Assembly (NCBI GenBank): GCA_018296165.2
Contig: JACKQL020000175.1
Span: forward strand, 1-64,000
DNA length: 64,000 bases
Origin: Termitomyces sp. T153
Taxonomy: Eukaryota > Basidiomycota > Agaricomycetes > Agaricales > Lyophyllaceae
Reading direction: 5' to 3'
Translations under genes and position numbers: made by a program
Shown: piece after piece, positions 36,833 to 49,738 of the stretch
How positions within the stretch are numbered: position 1 is the first letter of the stretch
Layout of the letters: the number at the start of each line of letters is the position of its first letter
The notes under the pieces: model-generated
Seen by the model: the letters and a program-made list of their open reading frames with translations, nothing else
Database searches by the model: none
What the model was told of the DNA's origin: nothing

Positions 36833-37995
36833 TCAAAACTGCGGGGGCTGTGGAGGTGGCGGCGGATACTGCACTCCAAATCCAGGCGGCGGGGCAGGCT
36901 GGAACGCACCATAGACTGGCATACCTGGGGGCGGGGGCATAGGAACAGCACCCATAGGAGGCGGAGGCATGGGCATCCCCATTGGTGGCGGCATAATCGT
37001 CTGCTGAGGCGTAAATCCGGGAGGAGGCGGAGGTTGAGCGAGGGCGCCTGCGAACTGCCCTTGGTACGGCTGGGGATAGCCAGGCATGGGCGGGCGCGCA
37101 CCAAAAGCGATGGGCGCCGGTGGGGGGCGTGCAGCGACAGGCAGGGCGTTATTCTTGCGTGCTTGAGCTGCTAAGAGACGTTCGGCAGACGTGCCATGGC
37201 GCTCTCCTTTGCCGTCTTTCTTGAATGCATACTGTACTGTGATGGCCTTGTTCATCAGGAACTGTCCATTCATTGATTCGATAGCAGCGTCGGAAGATTC
37301 GAAATCTGTATAGGAGACGAAACCATAGCCTTTTGATGTACCCGTCCCCGTGTCACGGGCAATCTAGAAGCAGTCGTTGGGTCGAGGTGCCAGTGATGAG
37401 AGAAGGACCACGTACCTTTGCGGTTGTTGCCATGAGCCCAAAGGCACTGAAAGTATCATACAATAGTCGCTCGTCCACATTTTCGTCTAAATTACCGATG
37501 AACAGGTTGGCACCGACGTCAAGTTGTTTTTTATCCGATGAAGCCTAAGGGAAAAGTGTTTAGACATGAGTAGGCCGCTACAACGAATAGAATGTCACTT
37601 TGGAGTCAACGAACCTTGTTCACTCGGATGGGTTTTCCCCATAATTTTATCTGGTTCATGATCTTACAGGCGTATTCCGCATCTTCCTCTGTCAAAAACT
37701 CACAAAAGCCGTAACCCTGATGCGCCATTGAGATACGGTCTTTTGGGAGGTGTACGTTCACTGTCCGGTGGAGCCGGCATTAGTCCATAACATGGACACT
37801 ATCGATTGCGGTAAAGTAACCTTACCAACAGGGCCTGCCTGAAGCATCAACTCCCACACGAGTGCGTCCGTGCACCGCTCGTCGAGGTTCCCCTGCGAAT
37901 TACATATGGTTGAGAATAGGTTCATGAATTCACTTCATCATGCGCACCAAGTAGACGGTAGCCTCCTGATTCCGGTCATCTTGAGGACGGGACAT
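36833..37995 (-). CDS. sf3b4: Splicing factor 3B subunit 4 (SF3B4/Hsh49)
   Basis: RNA-binding subunit of the U2 snRNP SF3b complex, which holds the branch-point region of pre-mRNA. The start [16 protein letters not shown] leads into RRM1 ([38 protein letters not shown]) and RRM2 ([40 protein letters not shown]). A C-terminal tail dominated by proline, glycine and methionine follows ([14 protein letters not shown]), ending PPQPPQF. RNP1 and RNP2 motifs of both RRMs are intact. Introns split RRM1 near 37900-37950, 37760-37830 and between the RRMs near 37550-37620. The domain order and Pro-rich tail identify this protein. Confidence 0.95.
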
Positions 37996-38157
37996 GATAG
38001 TTTAGGTGAGAGAGCAAATGGAAGACGTAACCGAAAGCGGTTTGTTTGATCAAGCGAACTTTATCAAACTTGGCCTCAACCTCATCAGAGTACGTCAATG
38101 AAGGTCTCTCTGGCGTATCCTCTTGGCAGTGAGGGTTAGATTACTCGGGCATTTGCA
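37996..38157. promoter_or_regulatory. Divergent promoter of SF3B4 and the 73-aa ORF
   Basis: About 160 bp between opposing starts. No clear core elements seen. Confidence 0.35.
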
Positions 38158-38379
38158 ATGCCGCTCACTCGTTATCTGTTTGAGCCAAGACCCGCGCTCT
38201 TCTTTCGGCGTGGTCGTGCCTACCGCAACTTCTCCGTCTCTCCTGACTCTATACGAAAGGTTGATCGACAGCTAGCTGCCAGCGTGGCCTTTCCACATGC
38301 GTCGTTTCATCCGGTCTTTCGGGCGCATCCACTCTACCCGGGCTACATAAAAGCGCGACCTGTGCGCGCGAAGAAATAG
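38158..38379 (+). CDS. 73-residue basic protein, possibly mitochondrial
   Basis: A single uninterrupted frame with normal CpG content, divergently placed against SF3B4. The sequence begins MPLTRYLFEPRPALFFRRGR and is rich in Arg, Phe and Pro with few acidic residues, as in mitochondrial presequences or small ribosomal proteins. It ends in a basic KARPVRAKK. I do not recognise the family. Length, position and composition make a real gene plausible, but a chance frame cannot be excluded. Confidence 0.5.
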   Translation: MPLTRYLFEPRPALFFRRGRAYRNFSVSPDSIRKVDRQLAASVAFPHASFHPVFRAHPLYPGYIKARPVRAKK

Positions 38380-38420
38380 TTTTTTAAACCCGCACGCCCA
38401 AAACTCCAGGACCAAGGGCC

Positions 38421-38785
38421 ATGCGCTGGTTTAGTTTCACTGTCTTTGCGGCTACGCTCGTCATTCTGGCATCGTTCTCTGTGGCTGTCCCAACTCGCAC
38501 CACGAATGATGTTGTGCCTCGAGCGTTGAAACAGTACAAAATGAAGCGTCCAGTCCAGCGAGACGTGTCGGACGAAGGGTGTGTATCTAAAATAGTGTAA
38601 AGCACTCTCCTATCTCACGGATTCTTACAGTAGCGAGGAGAGACAGGATGATTACCAGCACCATCACCCCAAACCATCTCACTAGTAAGACAAATTCGAG
38701 CGAACCTGAAATAGCGCTGATTCACTATAGTTGGAACCCTACTACAACGTGGCAGTGGTGGCAAGGGACAGAAACCTCCGTCTAA
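38421..38785 (+). CDS. Small secreted protein candidate
   Basis: Three exons joined across GT-AG introns (about 38580-38631 and 38685-38730) give a protein of roughly 95 residues. It begins with a clear signal peptide: MRWFSF, then the hydrophobic TVFAATLVILASFSVAVP. The mature part has a dibasic Lys-Arg (KMKRPVQRD) like a Kex2 site, then a His-rich stretch YQHHHPKPSHYW and a Trp-rich end TTTWQWWQGTETSV. There are no cysteines in the mature part. No known family; it resembles the short, lineage-specific secreted proteins of plant-associated or wood-decaying agarics. It was found only by splicing by eye. Confidence 0.55.
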
Positions 38786-39132
38786 GCCTCGGAATCGGAA
38801 CAGTTTGCATGGACAATGGTGGATATTCTTACTACAACTAGACTATTTTACATCTGTTCCGAGGACGTTCTTTCTCACTTACCATTTGTAACTTGCGCGT
38901 TTGCACTATTGATAACAATCTTACTCTTTGGAGAAGCCGGCGGAAGTATCTAACTCATGGCAATGGACAAATAATACCCTTGGAAATGTATCTTAGTATA
39001 AGGCATGACCTGAGAGAAATATCTTCAGGGAAAGGAAAGGAAAAGAAAATACCAAAAAGAGGATATATAAGCAAATCGTGACGTAAAGGTGATCGTAACA
39101 TGTATGGTGAAGTAAAAACCCCAAGACTAGGC

Positions 39133-39978
<846 letters not shown>

Positions 39979-40557
39979 TGTCGGTGTCTAGGTTATCCGT
40001 CGAAGGAGGTGATAACTGCGGAGAAGGACCAGGTGGCATATAAGTAAGCGATCCACACGCAACACGACCAAATCGACAGTTTCTTATCGCCTAGTGGCAT
40101 CCTGGGCAACAGGGTTGGCGTGGCACAGAGCCTCGTGGCCGGATGCTTGGAGACAAGAGACAAGGAGAGATAAATGGACTCACTGATCTTCTGAGCAGTC
40201 GAAACTTAAGGAACAAGTGGCGGACCTAGGAGCACGAGAGAAGTCGATAATTAAGGCGCTTTCAAAAGCGATCAGGGGATGCTACGAGCCTGGAGAAAAC
40301 CTAAAGAGCACGTAGACGGACAAGTCGACTGCGCGACATGACGGCCATCAGCAAAAATGGGCTACGCACAGAAAGAAAGTAGACAAACGATTCACTAGCA
40401 CGGTTGACTGTCGCTGACAATCTAGAGAGGTTCTGTGGCAACGACCTGATTGAACGCAAGTCCGGCAAAGCCAAACACGGTCAAACCAACGACACGTCTC
40501 ATGATACTCCCACGCTCCATTTTATTTTATCAGGAATAAAATACATCGAAAATTCTC
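39979..40557. other. CDC42 upstream region
   Basis: About 580 bp between the CDC42 start and the stop of the next minus-strand gene. It contains no supported frame. Confidence 0.4.
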
Positions 40558-43500
40558 CTACGATGGTGCCGCCACAGGCTGCGACCACCACGATAGCTTC
40601 CCGGACTTTGTCCCCGTCAAAAGGTATCCCTCACGATTCGTGGGTCCATCGAAGCTCTGGGAGGAATGAATCAAAGATGAATTAATGAATGGATGACTCC
40701 CGTTACATGGGTGTACGCACTGCAACAGCCTGAATGGTGTCACCTATACACACCATAAATGATCACATGAAGCGACAAGCCATTCAAGAAGACAAGTACG
40801 TACCCTCCTCGTGCTCAAGTCCATACACGATGACTGCCTTCTTTCGATCCCAGACTAGGACACATCCCTCTACGCTCCCGAACAAGACAGCTTGGCCCTC
40901 GGTTGCAAACACCGCACCAAAGCCATCAGGCGGTGTACCACTGGATTGCGATCTGTTTTCTTGTTCGTTGCACGAAAACGACCGCTCAACATCGCCCTTG
41001 TTGCCTGGTTTATGAATCCCAACGACATAGGCTTTTGATCCTAGACCCACGAGGACATGGGTGCCCGAAGGCGTCAGATCCAAAGTATAGCTTTCAGCAT
41101 AATCATCAGCATTTGCAAAGATAACTTGATTCATCGCCTTACATTCTGGACGAGAGAAAAGCGTATGCGCGTAAAGTGCCGTTGGGTATGTCGGAATGCC
41201 ACCTGCCAAACGAATGATGTAGATACCATGAGAAAACTAATGTAAACAACTCACACCACTCCATCGCGCGTTCCGCCAATGATAGCCGCTCCACCATCGA
41301 CAAATGTAATCGCAGTTACATTCTGTCGTAAGATAGATCTTTGAGCCTGCCAAGTCCCTGTGAGATTCCGTCAGCAATCAATCTAACAATTGCCCATCAT
41401 ACATATTCGTGGCACCTTTTGACCAGATCCACACTCTGACACCAACCCGTGGGTATGACACCGCTATTCGATCACGGACGTATGCCAAACATATCTTGTC
41501 GTCATCAGCTCTTCCGTCGTTCTTCCCAGCATCGAGCACCTTAGCCCACTGCCAATGATTTATGCCCTGCTTTGTCGATATCAATACCTGTGAAAGACGT
41601 TCTGACATTCCCAAAACCAAAAAACTTACACTCTTTGTCCACTTGCTGACGAGACCGTCTTCTCCGAGAGAGACAACACCTGCATCGCCTTCCATCCAAG
41701 CTACTGCTAGGACTGGAGAATTATGCGACAGGTTCGCAATTTCTTTCCTATTTCGGCTATTCCATATACGAATGGTCCGATCATTGCCTGTAGACAAGTG
41801 TAATCTGTTTGCTCAGTATATCAAAGTGAAAAGAAACTTACAGCTTAACGCAAAGTGACTTCCATCAGAACTGAAAGCTATATTCCGCACACCAACCTGG
41901 CCATCACCTACCAATCTAGTTGAATAATTACTATCAACCGTAGGCCATTTAAATATCCGCCTCTGTTTCTTCCGCGAAACGGGTTCAGGTGATCTAGGTC
42001 TTTCTCTCTTGACGCTTACGAAGGTAGGCTTTGGTGGGAGGGGGTGATTAAGTACAGGCGATATGTTCTTGGGCACTACAGGTGATAATAATGATGATAA
42101 CGAGAGAGGTGGTGCTGCAGATGCAAATGTCTCAGTCATTTGAACAGATCAACTCGGGATGTCAAAACTCACCAGGAGATTGGGAGACGAGAGTTGAAGT
42201 AGGAGATGTCGCGACTGAGTTGGAAGCAGGTGTGGACGTCTTGGAAAGAGCGGGGGCATCAGATATTCGGCTACGTAAGTCACGGCCGTTGCTTCTGACG
42301 GGTGCTGACGGTGTGGAAGTATTCAAGCTAGTTGAAGAAGGTGCTATTCTATCTTTCAATGAATCTGGAAGAATCAATACAACCCTACGGATCGAGTATG
42401 AGAGAGAACCTACTTGCTTGTGCCTTCTCAAGAAGTGGCGATCGTTGTATTCGACTTGGAGTCTTACCATTCTGATCCTGTTCGCTGACATTGTTCTTTG
42501 GAGGGGGGCATGGAGTGGTAGGGACACTTGCGGATGTGGTGGCTGGGGAGGCGGGTAGAGTGGCACTTACAAGCTTCCATTTATTTTCTGGAGCGGAGGA
42601 GGGAAGAGGTGGTGGCGCAGCAGATGGGGGAGTAGGTGTTAAATATGACACAATATGTGAAGTCATCGTTGGTGTAGATGGTGGAGCGGACGGTGTCACT
42701 GGCGCAGAACGAGGAAGGTCACCCGCAGGTCCATTATTATTTGTTGCTTTTACGAATGGCCGCCACTCACTTCCGACGACCAAACGTCTTTTAACTGGCG
42801 CTGAAGCTGGCGTCGATAATGTTTTAGGTGCGTTGGGTGGCATTCTTGGAGTGCTCCGAGGAAATTTACTCAAGGCAGCCACAGATACAGAAGGTCGAAT
42901 GCCCAATGGATTCGACGTCGGGCCAGACGGAATGTAAACTAATGATTTGGGATCTGGAGGCAGAGATTTGTGCGAATCCCTGACAGGAGATTTTTCGAGG
43001 GCTCGGCCACTTAGGATACGTGTGTGGATTCTTGGCCGAGTTGGAATCTTTGGAGACGGTACTTTACTGCTAGATGCAATGGCGTTCTGCATTGCAGTAG
43101 AAGGACAGGTAACCCTCGACTTCACAGCCGAAGAAGGGGAAGGGACAGGTATCGGGCGAGGCTGTAGTAAATGGGATGGCTTTCCCGAAGACAAAACGTC
43201 TGAAATGAAACAGAACTGGAACACCGAACAATGTGGAGGACTTACCTTAGAGTCATTGATTTTAGTCTCGAGACCATGACCACTTCCACTTGGTTTCTCA
43301 AACGGTACCCCAAAATCTGTTACAAATCCTCCTGATACAAAAGGGTTGTTCACTGCTGGTTTAACTGTATGTTCAGACCCCATGGCGATGTCCGAGGTCG
43401 GAGAGATACACGTGGCTAAAGATATCGCAGGAGTGTTCTGATGGGAAGGAAAGGCAGTCGCTTTGGAGTCATCAGCAAGCGTACCATTTATTGGAGGTGG

Positions 43501-44611
43501 TAGAGATTTGGCATCCGACAGAAGATCTTCCAGATGCAAGGTTGGTTTTATATCAATAGGAGACAATTGCATGTCTTGGGCGCCCGAACTGGACGCAATT
43601 GATAAGGTGGGCGAATATATGGGTGAAGGAACAGAAAGAGGAAAGAGATGTGGAATACACATGGATAGGGTAGAAACTGGTACCACAGGAGAAGGTTGAG
43701 GGGAGTCGGAGGGAGAATCGAGTTCCATAGGAGAAAGGCTTCGCTCTTTCTCCTCGTCCTAGTATGCATGAAAATTTAATAGGTGCATCAGGATTTCAGG
43801 GACATACGATGAGGTGAGGTCCCTGGTCCTCGTTTATACCTCTGCAATTTAAACCGACAGGAGTTAGTTCTGTCTCATTAAAAACGCCGACGTCACCACA
43901 CTGCGTCAACCCAGTCTGTACAGCGCTCGATATTCGGATAGGCGAAGGTAGATCAACCTGGACTGACACAGACGTAGACAATGAAGATGTTTGAGATGAT
44001 TCATCTTTGAAGAGCGATTCAGTCTGAGTTGATATCGAAACATGCGAACGTTCTGTCTGAACGCCAACAGAAGTCAGCGGAGGAGGTTGTTTTTTCGATA
44101 GTGCTAAGGAAGGAAATGATTGATGTGTCATAGTAATGATGAAAATTTAGAGTGACGCACAAGTGGCCGAAGTAAGATCATCAACCTTAGCCCATGCTCT
44201 ACGCATCTTGGGTGGAATCGCTTCTTTCACAGGTGGAACTAAGAACTTTTCTTTATCAGTGTCCTGTGGATTATCTTCCTTGTTTAAACGATCTCCAGAA
44301 GACTTGAGGTCACCCTCCATGACGACAGCTTGGTCTTTGAATGGCCCATTTTCCGCCTCCAGCATGAGAAGCAACTCTTTCCCTGGCTTAACTTCGATTC
44401 GTTTGTGCGCAATGAGCGTGAAACGCACGACTTTGCTGCCAAGTCCATCATTGTTGGAGTCGTTGGATACAGTGACGCGTCGCAAGATAATATGGGCCTT
44501 TTGAGTTGATCCATGGGGTCGAAAGCGAAGACCGCCTTTAATGCCCAATATTGACGCTACGGAAGAACCCAGATTGTTGTCATGCGCGCCAGAGACGCTG
44601 GAGTCCTCCAT
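40558..44611 (-). CDS. WD40-repeat protein with apparent LC8-binding motif array
   Basis: A long multi-exon gene. The N-terminal exon (MEDSSVSGAHDNNLGSSVAS...) encodes about 150 residues with an unrecognised compact region. After an intron with donor at 44158 comes a segment with five QT-type motifs: GVQTE, STQTE, SSQTS, SVQVD, AVQTG. Their glutamines are spaced 11, 11, 11 and 14 residues apart (43909-44075). A very long Pro/Ser/Thr-rich disordered region follows (about 41990-43720), with a basic KKQRR. The C-terminal third is a beta-propeller with DRTIRIWNSRNRKEIANLS, SPVLAVAW, LGEDGLVSKWTKS, VRVWIWSKG, GCVLVWDRKK and KSGKLSWWSQ. WD40 plus an N-terminal QT array recalls dynein intermediate chain, but the rest does not match it. 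Function unknown. Confidence 0.72.
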
Positions 44612-45436
44612 ATAGACACTGAATTTTACCAGGAGGCTTTAGACCCTGCTAGGGGACGATAGTGCGTCGACGACGGCCAAACCACTGAAAGAAAGTCAAG
44701 AGGCCGTTGACAAACTCCTTGCAGTGGTGAAAAGTGACACGTGACACGTTATCGGGACCAAGGTAGCTTAGACCGTGTCGACCGCACTTCGTTGAATTCC
44801 AGTACCGCAGGAGCTTTCCTTTTTACTCTGGCTGTTTACAAGAGGATAGGTATGTCATGGAAGTTTAGTCATGCCAGCCTGAGGATAACAACCGTGTCTG
44901 AGGCTCGTAATATTGATCCTTAGCAATGGCTGAACCAGTTCTATCAACCACCCTTAGACTTGAATCTCTTCGCATGTTTACAACATCTTCCTAGTCGTTG
45001 CGTGAAATGAGGGGGCACATTCAAACTTCAGCGATTATGATATTCTCGTCGTAAGTAATTGTCGATCTTACTCTGGAAATTTCAAAGACTTGAAGCCAAC
45101 ACAAAACTACTATCTTGAGACAAGTAGACCTTTGCTGGGCAGTTGGTGATAGGCTCACTCGTTGAGACATTGTGTTGCCTATCCAATGATGAACTTTCTT
45201 TGTACAAGTGGAAAACAGTCTCCAGTACTCAATTCAAGATATCACTGCCGTCGACGAATGGGCCTCCTCTAGACATCCAGTCGACTGGGAGAAGGCAAAA
45301 AAATTGGTTTTCATATAAGGTGACAGATATGAAGGCAATCGAACATAGTTTACAAGGGCAACTCAATGATTGTCTACCACAGATGAGGCCAATTTATACT
45401 CTCTACTTTCAATGGAAGCATTTATCACAATTATTG
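44612..45436. other. Intergenic
   Basis: About 825 bp with only short frames (for example 44741-44923 and 45143-45520 plus). Neither has family resemblance, and the second overlaps the end of the neighbouring gene. Confidence 0.4.
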
Positions 45437-46444
45437 CTATTGTTTGTTTTCAATGAAATCCTTCACTTCTGGAACCCCGTCTCTCCATTGAATCCCAGAA
45501 AGTGCGGCGACCTCCATTGACATAGTACGAACAGTTCGTGCTTCCTCAATCGTTGCACCTCTCCTGCGAGCACCATCAAGGTGCCACTGAATCTGCCGAG
45601 GGCTATCGCTCGCTAAGGACACATTCGGATTAGAAAATTGCAATCGTTCAAATTTCGAGACATGTACTAACCGATAAGAGCTGCAACCAAGATATATGAC
45701 GTCTCCAGCGGCGACAAGATATCTGTAAAACCATAGGTCATACCATAACCAATCGTATTTGAGAACCATCCTGTCGGAAAGTGAATGATACACCACCAGC
45801 CACACGCGGAGAATTACCCATATCTGGATAGATAGTATCCAACAAGCCCTGAACCGACTCTGTTGTTTCGCCGTAGATACTACGGAAGAGGGCTCCACCA
45901 GTCTTTTCGTAGAATTCTATTGGAATATCCGTGCGTCTGGATTGCAAAATTCGTAACAATCACGAAGTGCGAAGTCAAATCATAGATCTTTACCTCAGAG
46001 TCTTGGTGTCGCGCAGCTCCTCAGGCATCACCTCATGCAAGGCAACAAGGCTATTAATTGTCTGCAGTGAAGGATGGGCCTTGTATTCCTTGTTGTATTA
46101 CATTGATAAAAAGCCCATAACTCACTCGAGCATAACCAGCAACCATGCCTGCCTTGAATAAGGCATCCCGCACTTTACGAGCCAGTAGACGATGATCGTC
46201 AAGTTTGTCGTTCTCCGCTTGAAGGTCTTTCAAAGCATATTTGAATACCCGAGGAACCTCCTCTACCCTATTGCTCGCACAGAATGCCACACTAGTGATG
46301 ATGTACCATGGATTAGTTACTACCGGTCATGGTATGAGAAATATGTCATGAATACTGAACTAAGAAGTCCTTCTCACAGCAGTCTCCTCGAGGATAAAGT
46401 GATTTCAGATGGGTGAGAAAGGAGGAAGTTGCAAGAACAGTCAT
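45437..46444 (-). CDS. Carboxymuconolactone decarboxylase-like (AhpD-fold) protein, copy 1
   Basis: Start MTVLATSSFLTHLKSLYPR, then WYIITSVAFCASNRVEEVPR, LLARKVRDALFKAGMVAGYA, PIEFYEKTGGALFRSIYGET and the C-terminal block SPRQIQWHLDGARRRGATIE, VRTMSMEVAALSGIQWRDGV. The WHLDGA-RRGAT block corresponds to the Hv-aln-Gas block of the CMD/AhpD fold, with its conserved His. The AhpD redox pair CxxC is not visible, so peroxidase activity is not supported. Substrate unknown. It shares exon order and most motifs with the gene at 48262-49312, so the two are tandem duplicates about 1.8 kb apart. At least five introns. Confidence 0.75.
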
Positions 46445-48261
46445 AGGGGTCACTAAGCTTTATCCTTGGAGTGCGACGATTCTAAAGACGATATGAAGAA
46501 TAACTCTATGCCCTCAGATACAGAAAACATATTCAAGTTGAGACTCACATAAACAGCGTGGGCACGATCCCAAAACCACACGTGGACGTTCTTGGTATGA
46601 GACTTGTCAGCGAATTCCGGCTGGGGATTACATCAGCAAAATCAGTTTAGGAGAAGGTTGGTCGCTTCAAAAGGAATAGAGATGCTAAAGCCTATTCTAC
46701 AATGTCAGACAAGTAATCAGTAACATCTTACGGTCAAGCTAATCTCTACTTAGATTCAATGTTGATTGGTGTGTGCATTTTAGAAAAAAATTTGAAACTT
46801 GACTAAAATTAATAAATCATCGATATATCCCTATCACTAACAGACCATAACTATTAATTAGTGTCGGTAGGTATCAATATAGTAACATAATAATAGAGGC
46901 ATTCCCAACAAGAGTCAATCAAATGAGTTTTGCACTGATGATAATGAAAGTTGCACATATGGATGGCGAGCCTGGTGGGCCGTGGATGGCGAGTTTGGTA
47001 GATGGTGAGCCTTGTGAGCCTGGTACCATCGGGTACGATGCTACGCCATCAGCAGCGTGGTCGATTTAGACTTTTCGGGATTGCGCCACTTATTCGTATC
47101 TGAGACGTATGTCTTATTGACTTACAGCCGATGAAATGAATCAATTGAGTATCAGACGACCATAGTATTCTCTACAGCATTCAGCATTTACATTGAGTTC
47201 CCCTTCGAGACTCCAGATGAACGACCTGCAATTGACAATCCAAATATTTGATCTTGAAGTGCGGTAAAGCCGCATCAATCAAGTGCGATTCGGATGGCTG
47301 TGGAACGACCGTCCAAAAGTCGGTGATATATTTGAAATCCATAACAATCTATCGGATGACTTTCCGTAACGTAAGAATTACACCTATCCATACCAAACCG
47401 GATAACCTCCATTTAGGTATCAGATATTTTGAGATTCTTACAGAGGGGGTTTTGCCGTGATCCCACTGGCAGCTGATGCCGATATTCTCGGTGAGAGTAT
47501 CAGCGGTTATTGGTTTCAGAAAGCAGCATGTAGTGTCTCAACAAATTCAGTTTCATACGCTTGGAATCTCAGATCTCAGATCCCATCAATATTTTCAAGA
47601 ACTTCCCGACCACACGTGTTGCGAAGCGTTCAAAACCTGATCCGCGCTAACCGTGTGATTCTAAGCTTCAGGACGAGACCATATTTATTATTCATCAGGA
47701 CAGCTTCTTATCTAGGTGCAGAGGGCTGGAAGCAAATGTCCCGACTTGACATAAGCTACTCGATGGTACAAGTTGTAACGATAGACTCGGAGAAATTCTC
47801 AATTTGTGATTTTTTCTTAACCTTAAAGCATGCCTTGGTAAAACTCGGAGACTGTTATAAAGGTACTTAGTAACAGAAGGCTTGATATCTTGAATCACCA
47901 GTGTGACATCTCCAAACTGATTCCGAATTCGGACTTTGACTATTCTCTGGCCAGAAGGTGCGGTAAATAATCCGTTGTTCTTTGACGGGTAGACCGACAA
48001 AATACTAGACCGGTAAAATTACTAGACCGGTAGAATAACTAGACCGGTAAAACAGAACCACGAACAATGAGGAGAGAACTACCACGGCGGCAGAACAAGC
48101 CGGAGACATCAGCCGAACTCGTCGGCACCAGCGGCCAGAGCTCCGGATATCCATCAATTGCTAATTCCACTGATGACTCCATGACCACTTATGACTCCAT
48201 GACTCCACGGATTATTTGCAATTCACTCTAGTACAATACACATTCTTCTGCTCTTGCGTTA
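46445..48261. other. Spacer between tandem CMD-like genes, with repeats
   Basis: About 1.8 kb. 46730-46930 is AT-rich. 46961-47030 is a degenerate array of TGGATGGCGAG/TGGTGAG units. Frames at 47248-47460 and 47457-47870 (plus) and 47695-48000 (minus) have no clear family, though the minus one contains QRIVKVRIRNQFGDVTLVIQ and may be an exon of an unrecognised gene. 48004-48054 is a 17-bp tandem repeat listed separately, and near 48165-48210 ATGACTCCATGA-type units recur. Confidence 0.4.
48004..48054. repeat. 17-bp tandem repeat, three units
   Basis: Three adjoining units of ACTAGACCGGTAAAATT or a close variant (48004-48020, 48021-48037, 48038-48054). Each contains the palindrome ACCGGT. Confidence 0.9.
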
Positions 48262-49312
48262 TTAACGTCCAATGCCTCCTGCTACTACGAGAGATTCCCC
48301 GACTTTCGGAATTTCATTCCTCCATTGAATGCCTGATCGTGCAGCGACTTTCATGGACATAGTACGAATGGACTGTACTTCTCCCAGCGTTGCCCCTCCC
48401 CTTTGAGCGCCATCGAGGTGCCACTGTATCTGTCGAGGATTATCGGTCGCTGAGAATGTAAATGTCAAATAGAATCGCGGCAACGCGAAGAATCAAATAG
48501 ACCAGTCCTTACCTGTAAGAGCTGCGATCATTGTATATGATGTCTCCAGCGGCGACAAAATGTCGGTAAACCCGTAATTCACACCATAAATGATACTTTT
48601 ATTAAACCATCCTGTGCAAAGGTTAGCAGTAGGCCCCAAAGTGACTCGCAATGGACTCACCCAGGTCTGGATAAATGTCGTTCATTAAATCCTGTATCGA
48701 ATCTGCTGTTTCGCCGTAAATCCTACGGAAAAGCGCTTTGCCAATCTTCTCATGCTCTTCGATAGGGGTTTCGGTACGCCTTGTCAAAATGACCACTATC
48801 AAAAGTTTTTCAAATCGCTGGAGTCGGAAGGACTCACCGCATCATTCTCGTGTCACGAAGTTCCTTAGGCATAACCTCATGCAGAGAAGCAAGACTGTTA
48901 ATGCTCTGTCAGAAAAACACACGGATTCAGTTAATTAACATTGGCTATTGTCTTGGACGTTTAGGATTGATATCCCTACCCTGGCAAATCCAGCTGTCAA
49001 TCCAGCCTTGAATAGGGCATCCCGAACTTTTCGAGCCAGCAGACGGTAATCTTCGATATCATCGCTCTCTGCCTCGAGATCCTTCAAAGCGTGTTGAAAG
49101 ACACGAGGAACTTCATCAGGTCTGTTACTCGCGCAAAAGCCCACGCTGGCAACGATATACCATGGATTTCCAACTGCAAGCAATGTATGAGATTTGCGTT
49201 GTGACACAAAAGTGTATGAAACAATCCTCATTGACTTACGGCGAGATATATTTTTTCGAGGATAGAGTGATTTCAAGTGGCGAAGAAAGGAGGGCGATGC
49301 AAGGGCAGACAT
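48262..49312 (-). CDS. Carboxymuconolactone decarboxylase-like (AhpD-fold) protein, copy 2
   Basis: Paralogue of the gene at 45437-46444. Start MSALASPSFLRHLKSLYPRK, then NPWYIVASVGFCASNRPDEV, LLARKVRDALFKAGLTAGFA, TPIEEHEKIGKALFRRIYGE and a C-terminal exon DNPRQIQWHLDGAQRGGATL, IRTMSMKVAARSGIQWRNEI, ending PKVGESLVVAGGIGR. The catalytic-type His in WHLDGA is kept and a CxxC pair is absent, as in copy 1. Introns interrupt at matching places. Upstream at about 49740 lies a short relic of a third copy, so the family has been expanding here. Confidence 0.75.
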
Positions 49313-49738
49313 GTCCAGGTTTTTCTGACTTGAGTCGGCTCCTGTTTAGTGGCTTTTATCAGTCGACTGTTTGGTCGAGATGACTCAACTCTGGGTCAGT
49401 TAGACGCTGATTTACAGAAGAACAAATGGAGAGAGACAAGAGTGGTCAAAATGGAGGGATTAGATCGATATGTCCAACTATGGGACCTCCCGTTCAATTG
49501 ACGCCGAGCATCAAATGATGGTTTAGTCTGGGTCGAGAAATTGAGCGGTGCTCGTCCATCGCGTACATGAGAACCTGCGGTCAAATGTTCAAATGTACGT
49601 TGAATATTGCTTCTGTGTACATCAGGATGTTATTGAAATTAATTATCAAGGCTGGGCCAACGATTCAAATGAGGATCATTATTGACTGAAAATACGGAAA
49701 CCCTCAATCGACTTGTAAGTTGTCTCCTGTGTCATATA

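Noticed and set aside
42491..43279. Gly/Val-rich plus-strand frames over the WD40 gene
   Set aside because: Antisense shadows of the Pro/Ser/Thr-rich disordered region.
47970..48270. Solo LTR between the CMD-like genes
   Set aside because: No matching target duplication or convincing TG...CA ends could be found.
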